From: Pigmentiphaga humi
Lineage (GTDB): Bacteria > Pseudomonadota > Gammaproteobacteria > Burkholderiales > Burkholderiaceae_B
Direction of reading: 5' to 3'
Assembly: GCF_900606115.1 (NCBI RefSeq)
Contig: NZ_UWPJ01000009.1
Span: 52,125-116,124, forward strand
DNA length: 64,000 nt
The position numbers and the translations under genes are program-made. The notes below the pieces were generated by a model. That model saw only the letters and a program-made list of their open reading frames with translations, did no database searches and was not told where the DNA came from. Positions 19,935 to 32,099 of this stretch are shown in pieces. Positions within the stretch are counted from its first letter, which is position 1, and every line of letters starts with the position of its first letter.

Positions 19935-20450
19935 TTATTTCTGCGCTGCTGCGTTTGCTGCCGGCTTGATGGACGGGTGATCGCAGTGCCCGGACATGGC
20001 AGCGAGATTGACGTCGGGCTTGGAAATGACCCGTTTGCCTTCCTCTTCCGATACGGACTCCAAGCCGGCGCCGCCGACGAACACGCCCACCTTTATGAAT
20101 TGCCGCACGAAATAGTTTTTACCCGCATTGATGTCCAGGACCAGGTCGTTGGGCGAGAACTCGGACTCCGTGGACAACTTGTAGGTGCGATTACCTGCAA
20201 GCTGGGTATAGAAGAAAATCTTGTCTGCGGTTTCTCCGATGCAATTGCCATCGAGGTAAACGTCCTTCTTCAACGCCTTCCCGACAAAACTGTCCCGGTA
20301 TACATAGAGTCCGGATTTGCCTTGCTCGGGCGTCGGAAACGACTTGGCCTTCATATTATTTTCAGCGGATTCCATGGGCACGCTTGCGCAGCCCGTTACT
20401 AGAATCAAACAAGCGATTGAAAGCAGAGCCTTGAAGGACATCGGATGCAT
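19935..20450 (-). CDS. Predicted lipoprotein with DUF2846-like domain
   Basis: A 171-residue exported lipoprotein. The signal is MHPMSFKALLSIACLILVTG with the lipobox VTGC, so Cys20 would be lipidated. The body has the DUF2846-type pattern GKSGLYVYRDSFVG...DVYLDGNCIG, a single beta-rich domain seen in many small lipoproteins of unknown role. Starts at 20450 and 20441 are both possible and neither has a strong ribosome site. The gene and its surroundings are clearly more AT-rich than the rest of the window, a sign of possible transfer. It faces the tmRNA terminator and has no functional neighbours. Confidence 0.7.
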   Translation of the reverse strand: MHPMSFKALLSIACLILVTGCASVPMESAENNMKAKSFPTPEQGKSGLYVYRDSFVGKALKKDVYLDGNCIGETADKIFFYTQLAGNRTYKLSTESEFSPNDLVLDINAGKNYFVRQFIKVGVFVGGAGLESVSEEEGKRVISKPDVNLAAMSGHCDHPSIKPAANAAAQK

Positions 20451-20817
20451 CGGGGTCTCACGAGGTTTGAGGATTGAATGTGCACCCATTGTATCCAAAT
20501 GTGTATTTTTTATCCTCAGCAAAATATTCGGTGAGCCGAGAGTCTCTTATCTCCAACAGGCTCCAATGTTGGGCGCCTGTTCGCAGTCAGGCGCCGCGCC
20601 GCTGAATTGGATTCTGCGACCAAGCGAGTGGGCCTTGGTTTCATGAATTGACATCATTCTGTCTTAAACAGGACCTACCATCGGGGTACGTAACAAAATA
20701 TAACTCGACCCTATCGGTTCGGCAGCTTCGTCGCCATTCATGTTCGTCCGGTTTGGATTGGCGCGCACGCGCTGCGCCATGGCAGAGGTCCCGCGCCAAA
20801 AGGCAAATCGATTCACC
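20451..20817. other. AT-rich intergenic region without a gene
   Basis: Between the divergent lipoprotein gene and the regulator operon. It is AT-rich and must hold both promoters. A perfect TTGACA occurs at 20648-20653, but I see no well-spaced -10. No RNA gene or repeat is recognised. Confidence 0.5.
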
Positions 20818-22495
<1,678 letters not shown>

Positions 22496-22501
22496 ACATC
22501 C

Positions 22502-22836
22502 ATGGAGTTGCAAGAATCGTTGGAAGGCGAGGTGGTGGTGCTGGTCCCGCAAGGCAGACTGAACAGCACGACCAGCCCGCGCCTGGGCGCCCGGCTCGAC
22601 CAGTTGGCCGCGGCGCCCAATGGCCGCCTGGTGCTCGATCTGGCCAGCGTCGATTTCATTTCCAGTGCGGGCTTGCGGGTGATTCTTTCAGCGGCCAAAC
22701 AGGCCCGTATGGCGCGTGGCCTGCTGGTTTTGTGCGCCGTGCAACCGCCCGTTCAAGAAATCTTCGATATTTCAGGCTTCACTGCCCTGCTCTCCATCCA
22801 CCCCCGGCGAGAGAATGCCCTGCAGGAGCTCGGCGC

Positions 22837-22840
<4 letters not shown>
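22502..22840 (+). CDS. STAS-domain anti-sigma-factor antagonist
   Basis: A 112-residue SpoIIAA/RsbV-type protein. The STAS core [16 protein letters not shown] leads to the phosphorylation-site motif [12 protein letters not shown] (Ser54/Ser55). In partner-switch systems an ATPase kinase phosphorylates this serine and a PP2C phosphatase removes it; here both activities would sit in the preceding, frameshifted protein. It starts six bases after that gene and overlaps the hybrid kinase start as ATGA. Confidence 0.9.
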
Positions 22841-24389
<1,549 letters not shown>

Positions 24390-24393
<4 letters not shown>

Positions 24394-24761
24394 CCCGCAT
24401 CCTGCTCGTCGAAGACAACCCCGAGAATCGCGACATGCTGTCGCGACGCTTGCTACGGCGGGGCTTCGACGTTGTCCTTGCCGCCGATGGCGGGGAGGCC
24501 GTGGCCGCCGCCGCCACCCTGCCCGACCTGATCCTGATGGACTTGAACCTCCCGGTCATCGATGGCTGGGAAGCGACCCGCCGCATCAAAGCCGATCCGG
24601 CCACCGCGTCCATCCCCATCATTGCCTTGACGGCCCACGCCATGTCCGGCGACCGCAAAACCGCGCTCGAAGCCGGCTGCGACGATTACGACACCAAACC
24701 CATCGATCTGCCCCGCCTGCTGGGGAAAGTCCAGGCCCTGCTGCCGTCGTCACAGCCATGA
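24390..24761 (+). CDS. Single-domain response regulator (CheY-like)
   Basis: A 123-residue receiver with no output domain: [20 protein letters not shown], phospho-acceptor Asp51 in [14 protein letters not shown], and the conserved Thr/Lys in ALTAHAM and YDTKPID. It resembles the DivK type that passes phosphate between kinases. It probably takes phosphate from the preceding hybrid kinase. ATGA overlaps at both ends tie it to the kinase and to the transporter gene. Confidence 0.9.
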
Positions 24762-26338
24762 TTGCACTGCTGCCCGCCCTGACGGGACTCGGCCTGTTTT
24801 TTTGCGGCGTCCGCTTTCTTGCCAGCAACCTCGCCCTGGTCGCCGGCCCCTCCGCGCGCAGCCTGTTTCGGCGGGCGCTGGGATCCAACGTGCTGGCCGC
24901 GTTCAGCGGCATGCTGGCGGGCCTGCTGACGCAAAGCACCAATGCCGTGGCCCTGATCGTGGTCAGCTTTGCGCGCGCAGGCATCGTCGAGGGCAAGCGG
25001 GCACCGCTGGTGCCCACCTGGTCGCATGTGGGAGCGTCGGCCCTGGTCTTTCTGGTGGCCCTGGATACCCGCTACGTGGTGGCCTACGTTCTGGCGGCCT
25101 GTGGCATTTCGCTTTATTTCGATTTGCGCCTCAGCGACCGGATGCGCTACACCGTCCTGGCTCTGCTGGGCGTGGGCATGCTCTTGCTGGGCCTGAGCAT
25201 GCTCAAGGTCGGCAGCGGGCCGCTACAGGAAATGCTGCGCAGCTTCGGCCTGCTCGAACCGGGCAGCACGGCGCTCGGCACCCTGCTCATCGGCGTCGCG
25301 CTGGCCATCGCCACTCAATCGTCCACGGTCGCGGGCGCCATCGCCGTCGCGCTGCTCGGCGCGGGCGTCTTCGATCTGGATACGGCCATCCTGCTATTGC
25401 TGGGCGCCAACGGGGGATCGGGCCTGAACTACGCGTTCCTGGCCTGGGAAGGAGAAGCCACCGGCCGCCATATTCTGTTTTTCCAAGCCGCCCAGAAGCT
25501 GGCGGGGACGCTGGTGCTCCTGCTGCCCTTCGCCATTTCGTCGGGCGCGCTCGAACAGATGCTGCTCAAGCTGCCCACCGACGACGGCCATCGGCTCGCG
25601 GCAGCCTTTCTGGTCATCCAGATCTTCGGATCGCTGGCCTGCACCCTGGCCCACCAGCCCTTGTCCCGGTTCTTGAATCGCATTGCGCCGCCCCGGTTCG
25701 AAGACGAATTGGCCAAGCCGGCCTTTCTGATGCAAGAGGCACTGGATGACGTCGAGCTCGCGCTGGAACTGGCCGAACGGGAGAGCCATCGCCTGATGCA
25801 ACGCCTGCCTTTGATGCTGGAACATGTACGCGAAGACGGCAACACGAACGAACCCAGCGCCGCCACCTATAAAAAAGCGGGCCTGTCGGTCGGCAACGCG
25901 CTGCGCACCTATCTCGCCTCACTGCTCGACCGGCAACCAGGCCATCAGGCCATCGTGCGGGCCATGAGTCTGCAGCAAAGCGTTGCCGACACCATCGCCA
26001 TCCACGAAACCTTGGCGGAATTCGTCGCAACGGTGGACAAGGCCTCGGGCGCCCCGGGCGCGGCGGCCACGGTCAGCAGCATGACGGAATCGCTGCACAT
26101 GCTGCTGGACGTCCTTGCCGAAACCGCCCGGTCGAACGACCCTGAAGAGCGCGAGGTAGCACTATCGCTCCTGGGCCAGCGCGATGCGCTCATGGAGAAC
26201 ATCCGTACGCGGCTGCTGGCCGGCGACCCCGGCACCCCCGCCAAAGTCCAGGAAGCCCTGTTTCAAACCACCATTCTGTTCGAACGCACGATCTGGCTGG
26301 CCCGCGACAACTTGCTGGCCCTGGGCCGCGAAGCGTAG
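24758..26338 (+). CDS. Na/phosphate cotransporter-like membrane protein with PhoU-like C-terminus
   Basis: A 526-residue protein of the PNaS (NptA/YjbB) family. The first 300 residues hold about eight to nine hydrophobic helices with the duplicated family motif, once as LTQSTNAVALIVVSFARAG and once as IATQSSTVAGAIAVALLGAG. The remaining 220 residues are soluble, helical and PhoU-like. Family members export or import phosphate with sodium; the PhoU-like part is thought to regulate. It is the last gene of the five-gene regulator operon, which suggests that the signalling module controls, or is controlled by, this transporter. The following 80 bases contain no clear terminator. Confidence 0.85.
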   Translation: MIALLPALTGLGLFFCGVRFLASNLALVAGPSARSLFRRALGSNVLAAFSGMLAGLLTQSTNAVALIVVSFARAGIVEGKRAPLVPTWSHVGASALVFLVALDTRYVVAYVLAACGISLYFDLRLSDRMRYTVLALLGVGMLLLGLSMLKVGSGPLQEMLRSFGLLEPGSTALGTLLIGVALAIATQSSTVAGAIAVALLGAGVFDLDTAILLLLGANGGSGLNYAFLAWEGEATGRHILFFQAAQKLAGTLVLLLPFAISSGALEQMLLKLPTDDGHRLAAAFLVIQIFGSLACTLAHQPLSRFLNRIAPPRFEDELAKPAFLMQEALDDVELALELAERESHRLMQRLPLMLEHVREDGNTNEPSAATYKKAGLSVGNALRTYLASLLDRQPGHQAIVRAMSLQQSVADTIAIHETLAEFVATVDKASGAPGAAATVSSMTESLHMLLDVLAETARSNDPEEREVALSLLGQRDALMENIRTRLLAGDPGTPAKVQEALFQTTILFERTIWLARDNLLALGREA

Positions 26339-26420
26339 ATTGCGCGGCTCGCCCCGGCCTGCCGGCCAGGGACAGGCCGGGGCGCTAGAAGAATTGCAAA
26401 GGCCGCAACATGCGCCGGAT

Positions 26421-26909
26421 CTAAGCCCCTCCCGGCAATTCTTCCTCCAAAGCATCCGCGAACTTTCGCATCAACCTGACGAAATCGCCGATTTCGTCCT
26501 CGCTCCAGTTCTTGAAGATCGCCCGGCCCATTCGCTCGCGTGCCGCATCGATGCGGTCTGTCATCGCCTTGCCCTTCGCGGATATGACGGCCTCGCGCAC
26601 GCGGCGGTCAAGAGGGTTCTCCCGGCGTTTTACGAGGCCCAGGCTTTCGAGCTTGGCAACTTGCCGGCTGACCGTGGTGTAGTCGCGTCCGGCCCGCTCG
26701 GCCAGCTCCACCACCCCGATCGGCCCGAGCCGTTCGATGCCGACGAGCGCGAAAAACAGCGCCCTATCGAGCTGGATGCCGGCTTCCTCGATCAGTTTCT
26801 CGTCATTGCGCGGCCGATTCATCGCGCTGACGATGCTGATCAGCGCGAGATGCAAGGCTTTCATCCGATCCGAAATATGTGCATCTTGCACATTTTTATT
26901 GTCTGGCAT
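26421..26909 (-). CDS. MarR family transcriptional regulator
   Basis: A 162-residue winged-helix regulator. The DNA-binding region is GVVELAERAGRDYTTVSRQVAKLE (about 65-90), and the wing is RRENPLDRRVREAVIS with the family D-x-R motif. MarR proteins usually repress neighbouring genes until an aromatic ligand binds. The start at 26909 has GGGAG seven bases upstream. It is divergent from, and 44 bases from, the FAD monooxygenase, which is its probable target. A perfect palindrome lies inside its first codons. Confidence 0.9.
   Translation of the reverse strand: MPDNKNVQDAHISDRMKALHLALISIVSAMNRPRNDEKLIEEAGIQLDRALFFALVGIERLGPIGVVELAERAGRDYTTVSRQVAKLESLGLVKRRENPLDRRVREAVISAKGKAMTDRIDAARERMGRAIFKNWSEDEIGDFVRLMRKFADALEEELPGGA
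26877..26893. promoter_or_regulatory. Candidate MarR operator palindrome
   Basis: ATGTGCATCTTGCACAT has perfect 7-base arms and lies in the 5' end of the MarR coding region. A looser version, GTGCATATTACAC, lies at 26928-26940 in front of the monooxygenase, sharing the TGCA core half. Confidence 0.4.
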
Positions 26910-26953
26910 AGCATGACTCCCAATGAGTGCATATTACACACATCAGGAAAACC

Positions 26954-28486
26954 ATGACAGACCACTCCAAGACCGACGTCCTGGTTTGCGGTGCCGGTGC
27001 CGCCGGCCTCACCCTTGCCATCGAGCTCGCGCGCCGCGGTATTTCGTTCCGGCTGATCGAGAAGATGGCCACGCCGTTCCAAGGCTCCCGGGGCAAAGGC
27101 ATCCAACCCAGGACACAGGAGATTTTCGAAGACCTCGGCATTCTCGACAGAGTTGTTGCCGCCGGGGGCCGTTATCCGCGACAGCGTATTTACCGTGATG
27201 ACGGCGGCTATCTCGATACAGACTTGGCAGAGCCTATCGATCCGACGCCAGCCGAACCTTATCGACTGCCGTTGATGCTTCCGCAGTTCCTGACGGAACG
27301 CCTCATGCGCGAACGGCTCGGCGAGATTGGACATCGGGTGGAGTTCGGAAATGAACTGCTCGAGTTCAGGCAGGATGAAAACGGCGTCGCTGCGCATGTT
27401 GCGGGATCGGCCGGGAAGGAGACCATCCACGCCCGCTATCTCATTGGAGCCGACGGCGGCCGCAGCCTCGTGAGGAAAATCCTCGGTGTGGACTTCCCCG
27501 GCAAGACGCTGGGCGTGCGCGCCATCGTGGCGGATGTCATGCTGACCGGGCTCGACCGCGATGCATGGCACCAGTTCAACGACGGCGACGTGGCGAAAAT
27601 GGTAGCGATTTGCCCGCTCGCCGGAACCGATCTCTTCCAGATCCAGGCGCCTATGCCGCCGGTCGAACACGCGGATCTCTCGGCTGCAGGACTGACAGCC
27701 CTCATAGCCAGGCGCACGGGACGCAAGGACATCACCGTCCATTCCGTATCCTGGGCTTCGGATTACCAGATGAGCGCGCGGCTGGCCGAGCGCTACCGCA
27801 TAGGCCGGGTGTTTCTTGTCGGGGACGCCGCCCACGTGCATCCGCCCACGGGAGGACAAGGGCTGAACACCAGCGTGCAGGATGCCTATAACCTGGGATG
27901 GAAGCTTGCAGCCGTGCTGAAAGGTGCGCAAGACGGGCTTCTCGACACTTACGAGCTCGAGCGCCGTCCGGTGGCCGAAGCCATGCTCGGCCTCGCGACC
28001 AGGCTGCTCGATGCCCAGAGGCAAGGCGGGATCCGCCGCGGCCGCGAGGTGCATCAACTCGATATCGGCTACCCCGACTCGCCCCTCTCGAACGATCTGC
28101 CCGCGCGAAAAAGCGGTCTTCGGGCAGGAGACCGCGCGCCGGACGCCCCGGTCCTCGGAGCGGCGGGCCAGCCTGCACGGCTGTTCCAGCTGCTCCGGGG
28201 GCCGCATTGGACATTGCTGGTCCGGGAAGCCGGGAACGAGACGGTCGCACCGCGTCCAGGGCTGCGCGTCCACCGCATCGGCCCGCGAGGCGAGATCATC
28301 GACGCCTGAGGACACTTCCAGAACGCCTATGAATTGGTGCCGGGGGAATGTGTGTTGATCCGTCCGGATGGGTACGTCGGGGCGACTTTCGGCGAAGGCT
28401 GGTCTACAGGGCTCGAACGCTATCTGGCCCGGATGGGCCTGGCTTTGGCGGCCTATGGCGATCAAAGATGGCCACAGCCAGCTTGA
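26954..28486 (+). pseudogene. FAD-dependent aromatic monooxygenase, interrupted by an in-frame stop
   Basis: Flavin hydroxylase of the PHBH/phenol hydroxylase type. The frame from ATG 26954 (AGGAAA upstream) reads DVLVCGAGAAGLTLAIELAR (FAD-binding GxGxxG), LIGADGGRSLVRK (DG motif) and GDAAHVHPPTGGQGLN (second FAD motif). A TGA at 28307-28309 ends it after 451 residues, but the same frame then continues with family-like sequence GHFQNAYELVPGECVLIRPD and GYVGATFG to a natural stop at 28486. The missing 58 residues are the thioredoxin-like C-terminal end. The catalytic core is complete, so partial activity is possible. It is divergent from the MarR gene. Confidence 0.7.
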
Positions 28487-28534
28487 ACAAGCCTTCCAGG
28501 GCGGACGGCGCAAACCGATCCGTCTTTTTCATCC

Positions 28535-29455
28535 TCACGTGCGCGCCACCGCGCTGTCGCGGATGGCCGCCAGCACCTGCTGCAGCGCACCCGACGGCAC
28601 CATGTCGGCGCGCAGCGTCAGGCCGACCGGGCCCTCGGTCGTATGGGTGTCCAGAGGCAAGCGGTACAGCACGCCTTCGCGCAGGTCGCTTTCGACCGCC
28701 CCTTCCGGCACGCACCAGACCGCATCGCTTTGCAGCACATAGTTGCGTCCGAACGAGGTATCGAATGTCTCGATCGCATTGAGGGGGTCATCCACGCCTT
28801 CGGTCAGGAGGAAACGGTCGGCCGCTTCGCGGATGCGGGTGCCCAGATCGGGCAGCACCATCCTGAACGACGACAAGGCCCGCGGCGAAAGCGGCCGCTG
28901 CTGCGCCAACGGATGGCCGCGCCGTACCGCGAAGATCAAGACCTCGGTGTACAAGGGTTCGAAGTTCAGGCCTTGCATGCCCGAGGGATCGACCAACCGG
29001 CCCAGGACCAGATCCAGCCCGCCCCGTCGCAGCTCCGATATGAGCTGCGCATTGGTGCCCGTGCGCACACGTACCCGCGCTTGCGGATTGCGCTGGCCGA
29101 AGAGATTCAGCGCCTTCGGCAATACGCCGGCCGCGACGTTGGGCGCGGCGCCTATCAGCACTACCGGAGCTTCGATCGAACGGTCGCGCGTGATGCTGTC
29201 CAGGCCTTCGCGCAGCGTGCGCAGGCTGCTGCCGGCATAGCGCACCAGCAACCGGCCGGCATCGGTCAGTTCCACGCCGCGCGGCGAACGCTCGCACAGT
29301 TTCTGGCCGACGATTTCCTCCAGCTCCGCCACGGTCTTGGACACCGCCGGCTGCGTGATCGCCAGCGCTTCCGCGGCGCGCACCAGCGCGCCGTGCTCGG
29401 AAATCGCGACCAGGCTGCGCAGGTGCCGCAGTTTGATGCGGTCGGTAGTCGCCAT
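28535..29455 (-). CDS. LysR family regulator, PcaQ-like
   Basis: A 306-residue LysR-type regulator. The N-terminal helix-turn-helix is KLRHLRSLVAISEHGALVRA with the recognition segment TQPAVSKTVAELE; the effector-binding domain follows from about residue 95. The N-terminal half resembles PcaQ, the protocatechuate regulator. An upstream TTG (29479) with GAGG before it is an alternative start. It is divergent from the decarboxylase-like gene, and a near-perfect 24-base palindrome lies between them, so it probably activates the aromatic operon to its right. Confidence 0.85.
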   Translation of the reverse strand: MATTDRIKLRHLRSLVAISEHGALVRAAEALAITQPAVSKTVAELEEIVGQKLCERSPRGVELTDAGRLLVRYAGSSLRTLREGLDSITRDRSIEAPVVLIGAAPNVAAGVLPKALNLFGQRNPQARVRVRTGTNAQLISELRRGGLDLVLGRLVDPSGMQGLNFEPLYTEVLIFAVRRGHPLAQQRPLSPRALSSFRMVLPDLGTRIREAADRFLLTEGVDDPLNAIETFDTSFGRNYVLQSDAVWCVPEGAVESDLREGVLYRLPLDTHTTEGPVGLTLRADMVPSGALQQVLAAIRDSAVART

Positions 29456-29510
29456 GCTTTTCAGGACCGGGGGCTGCAATAAGGACCTCAGTATAACGAT
29501 CAGTAATAGC

Positions 29511-29534
29511 GGACCGATGAAATTTCAATGGTCC
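29511..29534. promoter_or_regulatory. Candidate LysR operator: 24-base interrupted palindrome
   Basis: GGACC at 29511 and GGTCC at 29530-29534 flank the perfect core TGAAATTTCA; ten of the twelve base pairs match. It lies between the divergent PcaQ-like gene and the decarboxylase-like gene. Confidence 0.55.
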
Positions 29535-29587
29535 CGCCTAGGCGTCTTACTTACAGTCCTTCGCAATCATTCAGCGAGGACCAAGAC

Positions 29588-30562
29588 ATGACTGCCAACC
29601 CTGCCAACCGCAAGCTGATCGCCCTGGAGGAACACTTCGTCCACGCGCCGATATTGGCCGAACACAACGAGGTCGATCGCGCGCTGCTGGCACCCGGACG
29701 GGTACCGGGACTGGACGAGATCGGCGATATCCGTCTCGAAGGCATGGACAAGGCCGGCATCCGCATCCAGGTGCTGTCCCATACCAAGCCCGGCGTGCAC
29801 GAAATGGAAGACGCGCAGCGCGCCACCGGGCTGGCCCGCGACGCCAACGATTACCTGGCCGAGGCCGTGGCCACTCACCCCGACCGCTTCGCCGGCTTCG
29901 CCACCCTCGCCCCGCAGGATCCGCAAGCCGCCGTCCGCGAACTGGAACGCACCGTGGAGCTTTACGGTTTTCGGGGCGCCATGCTCAACGGCCATACCCG
30001 CGGCGAATACCTCGACCGCCAGCGCTTCTGGCCCATTTTCGAAGCCGCCGCCGCGCTGGACGTGCCGCTCTACCTCCATCCGGCCAATCCGCACCCGGCC
30101 GTGCATGAAGCGTGGTTCAAGGACTACCCGGTGCTCGGCTACGCCCCTTGGGGCTACGCGCTGGAAACCGGCACTCACGTGCTGCGGCTGATCCTCAGCG
30201 GCCTGTTCGCCCGCTTCCCCAAACTGCAGATGATCATCGGCCACATGGGGGAGATGCTGCCCTTCGGCCTATGGCGCGCCGACGGCCGCCTGACGCCCAA
30301 GTACCCGCAGTTGGGCAAATCGGTGCGCGACACCTTCCTCGACCACTTCCACGTGACCACCTCGGGCGTGTTCTCGACCCCCGAGCTGATCTGCGCCGCC
30401 GACGTGGTCGGCTGGGACCGGCTGCTGTTCTCGGTGGACTACCCCTTCGAATCCAACCAGTTGGCGGTCGAGTGGTTCGACCAGTTGCCGATAGCCGACA
30501 GCGAACGCGCCAAGCTGGCCTGGCGCAACGCCGCGCAACTACTGAAGCTGCCCGCCGCCTGA
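29588..30562 (+). CDS. Amidohydrolase-2 family decarboxylase, gamma-resorcylate decarboxylase-like
   Basis: A 324-residue TIM-barrel protein of the ACMSD/LigW/resorcylate decarboxylase group (PF04909). The metal ligands of non-oxidative decarboxylases are all visible: ALEEHF (Glu14, His16), YLHPANPHP, IGHMGEMLPF and FSVDYPFES. The run of motifs, including GALVNG-like GAMLNGHTRGE, resembles gamma-resorcylate (2,6-dihydroxybenzoate) decarboxylase more than hydrolases of the family. GAGGA precedes the ATG. It opens a plus-strand operon with aldehyde dehydrogenase and maleylacetate-reductase-like genes, in keeping with an aromatic acid pathway. The exact substrate is inference. Confidence 0.8.
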   Translation: MTANPANRKLIALEEHFVHAPILAEHNEVDRALLAPGRVPGLDEIGDIRLEGMDKAGIRIQVLSHTKPGVHEMEDAQRATGLARDANDYLAEAVATHPDRFAGFATLAPQDPQAAVRELERTVELYGFRGAMLNGHTRGEYLDRQRFWPIFEAAAALDVPLYLHPANPHPAVHEAWFKDYPVLGYAPWGYALETGTHVLRLILSGLFARFPKLQMIIGHMGEMLPFGLWRADGRLTPKYPQLGKSVRDTFLDHFHVTTSGVFSTPELICAADVVGWDRLLFSVDYPFESNQLAVEWFDQLPIADSERAKLAWRNAAQLLKLPAA

Positions 30563-30611
30563 CGCCGAACGCCGCGACGGTTCGACGCCTATTTCCCTCA
30601 AGGATTCCGAC

Positions 30612-32087
30612 ATGTCTTCCACCACATCCCGCGACACGCGCGCGTATCGCCAGCTCATCGCCGGAGAATGGGTGGCCGCCGAAGGCGGCCGCACCTTCGA
30701 CGATATCAATCCCTATACCGGGCAGCCGTTCGCGACGATTCCGGCCTCCGGCGCGGCCGACGCGCAGCGCGCCATCGACGCGGCCGCCGAAGCTTTCCCG
30801 GCCTGGGCGGCGATGGGCGCGCGCGAGCGGCAGGCCTTGTTCCTGAAGGCGGCCGCCATCCTGGAACGCCGGGCGGACGAGATCGTCCCGCTGATGGCCG
30901 AGGAAACCGGCTCGGCCTCCGCCTTCTCCCGCTTCCAGATCCAGTGGGCGGTGGGCCTGCTGCGCCAGGCCGCCGGCTATCCCTACCTGCCGGGCGGCGA
31001 GATCGTGCAATCCGACACGCCGGGCGTGTTCGCCATGGCGGTCCGCAAGCCGCTGGGCGTCGTCTGCGGCATCTCCCCCTGGAACGGCTCCGTGGCGCTG
31101 GGCTTCCGCAGCATCGTCGCCCCGCTTGCCTGCGGCAACACCGTGGTGCTCAAGCCCTCGGAAGAAGCGCCGGTGTGCGCCGGCATCCTGATGGGAGAAG
31201 TCTTCCACGAGGCCGGTTTTCCGCCGGGCGTGGTCAATGTGGTCACCCACGCGCCGGCCGACATCGGGCCGATCGCCGACCGCCTGTTCGACAGCCCCGC
31301 GGTGCGGGCCTACAACTTCACGGGCTCGTCGGCCACCGGCGCGAGGCTGGCGTCGCGCGCCGGCGCCAAGCTCAAGCGCATCGCCCTGGAACTGGGCGGC
31401 TACAACCCGATGCTGGTGCTGGCCGACGCCGATCTCGACTACTCGATCGACACCGCCGTCTTCGCCGCCTTCTTCCACCAGGGCCAGATCTGCATGAACA
31501 CGCGCAAGATCCTGGTCCACCGCTCCTTGTACGACACGTTCCTGGAACGCTTCGTCGCGCGCGCCAAGGCACTGCAGGCCGGCGACCCCTCGGACCCCGC
31601 GACCAAGCTGGGCCCGCTGATCACCGAGCAGGCGGTGGCCAAGGTGAAGCAGGGCATCGACGAGGCGCTCGCGCGCGGCGCGCGCCTGCTGGCGGGCGGG
31701 ACCTGCCGCGGACGCTGCTTCGATCCGACCGTCCTGGTCGACGTTCCCGCCGATGCGCCCATCCACTGCGAGGAAGTGTTCGGTCCGGTGGTCCTGGTCG
31801 AGCCCTTCGACGACGAGCAGGCCGCCGTACAGGCCGCCAACGGCACGGCCTATGGGCTGACGGCATCGATCATGACCGCCGATGTCTGGCGGGGCATCAG
31901 CCTGGGCGGCCAGGTGCAGGCCGGGATGGTCAACGTCAACGGCCCGACCATGGGCGGCGAGCCGCAGATTCCGTTCGGCGGCGTCAAGGACAGCGGCTGG
32001 GCCCGCTTCGGCCGCTGGGCCATCGACATCTTCACCGACCTGAACCTCGTGACGGTCAGCCGGAACAAGCGCCAGTACCCCTTGTAG
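30612..32087 (+). CDS. NAD(P)-dependent aldehyde dehydrogenase
   Basis: A 491-residue class 3-type ALDH superfamily enzyme. The catalytic Cys is in HQGQICMNTRKI, the general-base Glu in LELGGYNPM, and the cofactor region GSSATGARLASRAG is present. The N-terminus reads LIAGEWVAAEGGRTFDD. It is close in pattern to vanillin/benzaldehyde/salicylaldehyde dehydrogenases; together with the neighbours an aromatic or semialdehyde substrate is likely. It lies 49 bases after the decarboxylase and 12 bases before the iron alcohol dehydrogenase gene. Confidence 0.9.
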   Translation: MSSTTSRDTRAYRQLIAGEWVAAEGGRTFDDINPYTGQPFATIPASGAADAQRAIDAAAEAFPAWAAMGARERQALFLKAAAILERRADEIVPLMAEETGSASAFSRFQIQWAVGLLRQAAGYPYLPGGEIVQSDTPGVFAMAVRKPLGVVCGISPWNGSVALGFRSIVAPLACGNTVVLKPSEEAPVCAGILMGEVFHEAGFPPGVVNVVTHAPADIGPIADRLFDSPAVRAYNFTGSSATGARLASRAGAKLKRIALELGGYNPMLVLADADLDYSIDTAVFAAFFHQGQICMNTRKILVHRSLYDTFLERFVARAKALQAGDPSDPATKLGPLITEQAVAKVKQGIDEALARGARLLAGGTCRGRCFDPTVLVDVPADAPIHCEEVFGPVVLVEPFDDEQAAVQAANGTAYGLTASIMTADVWRGISLGGQVQAGMVNVNGPTMGGEPQIPFGGVKDSGWARFGRWAIDIFTDLNLVTVSRNKRQYPL

Positions 32088-32099
32088 ATCGATGAAGCC

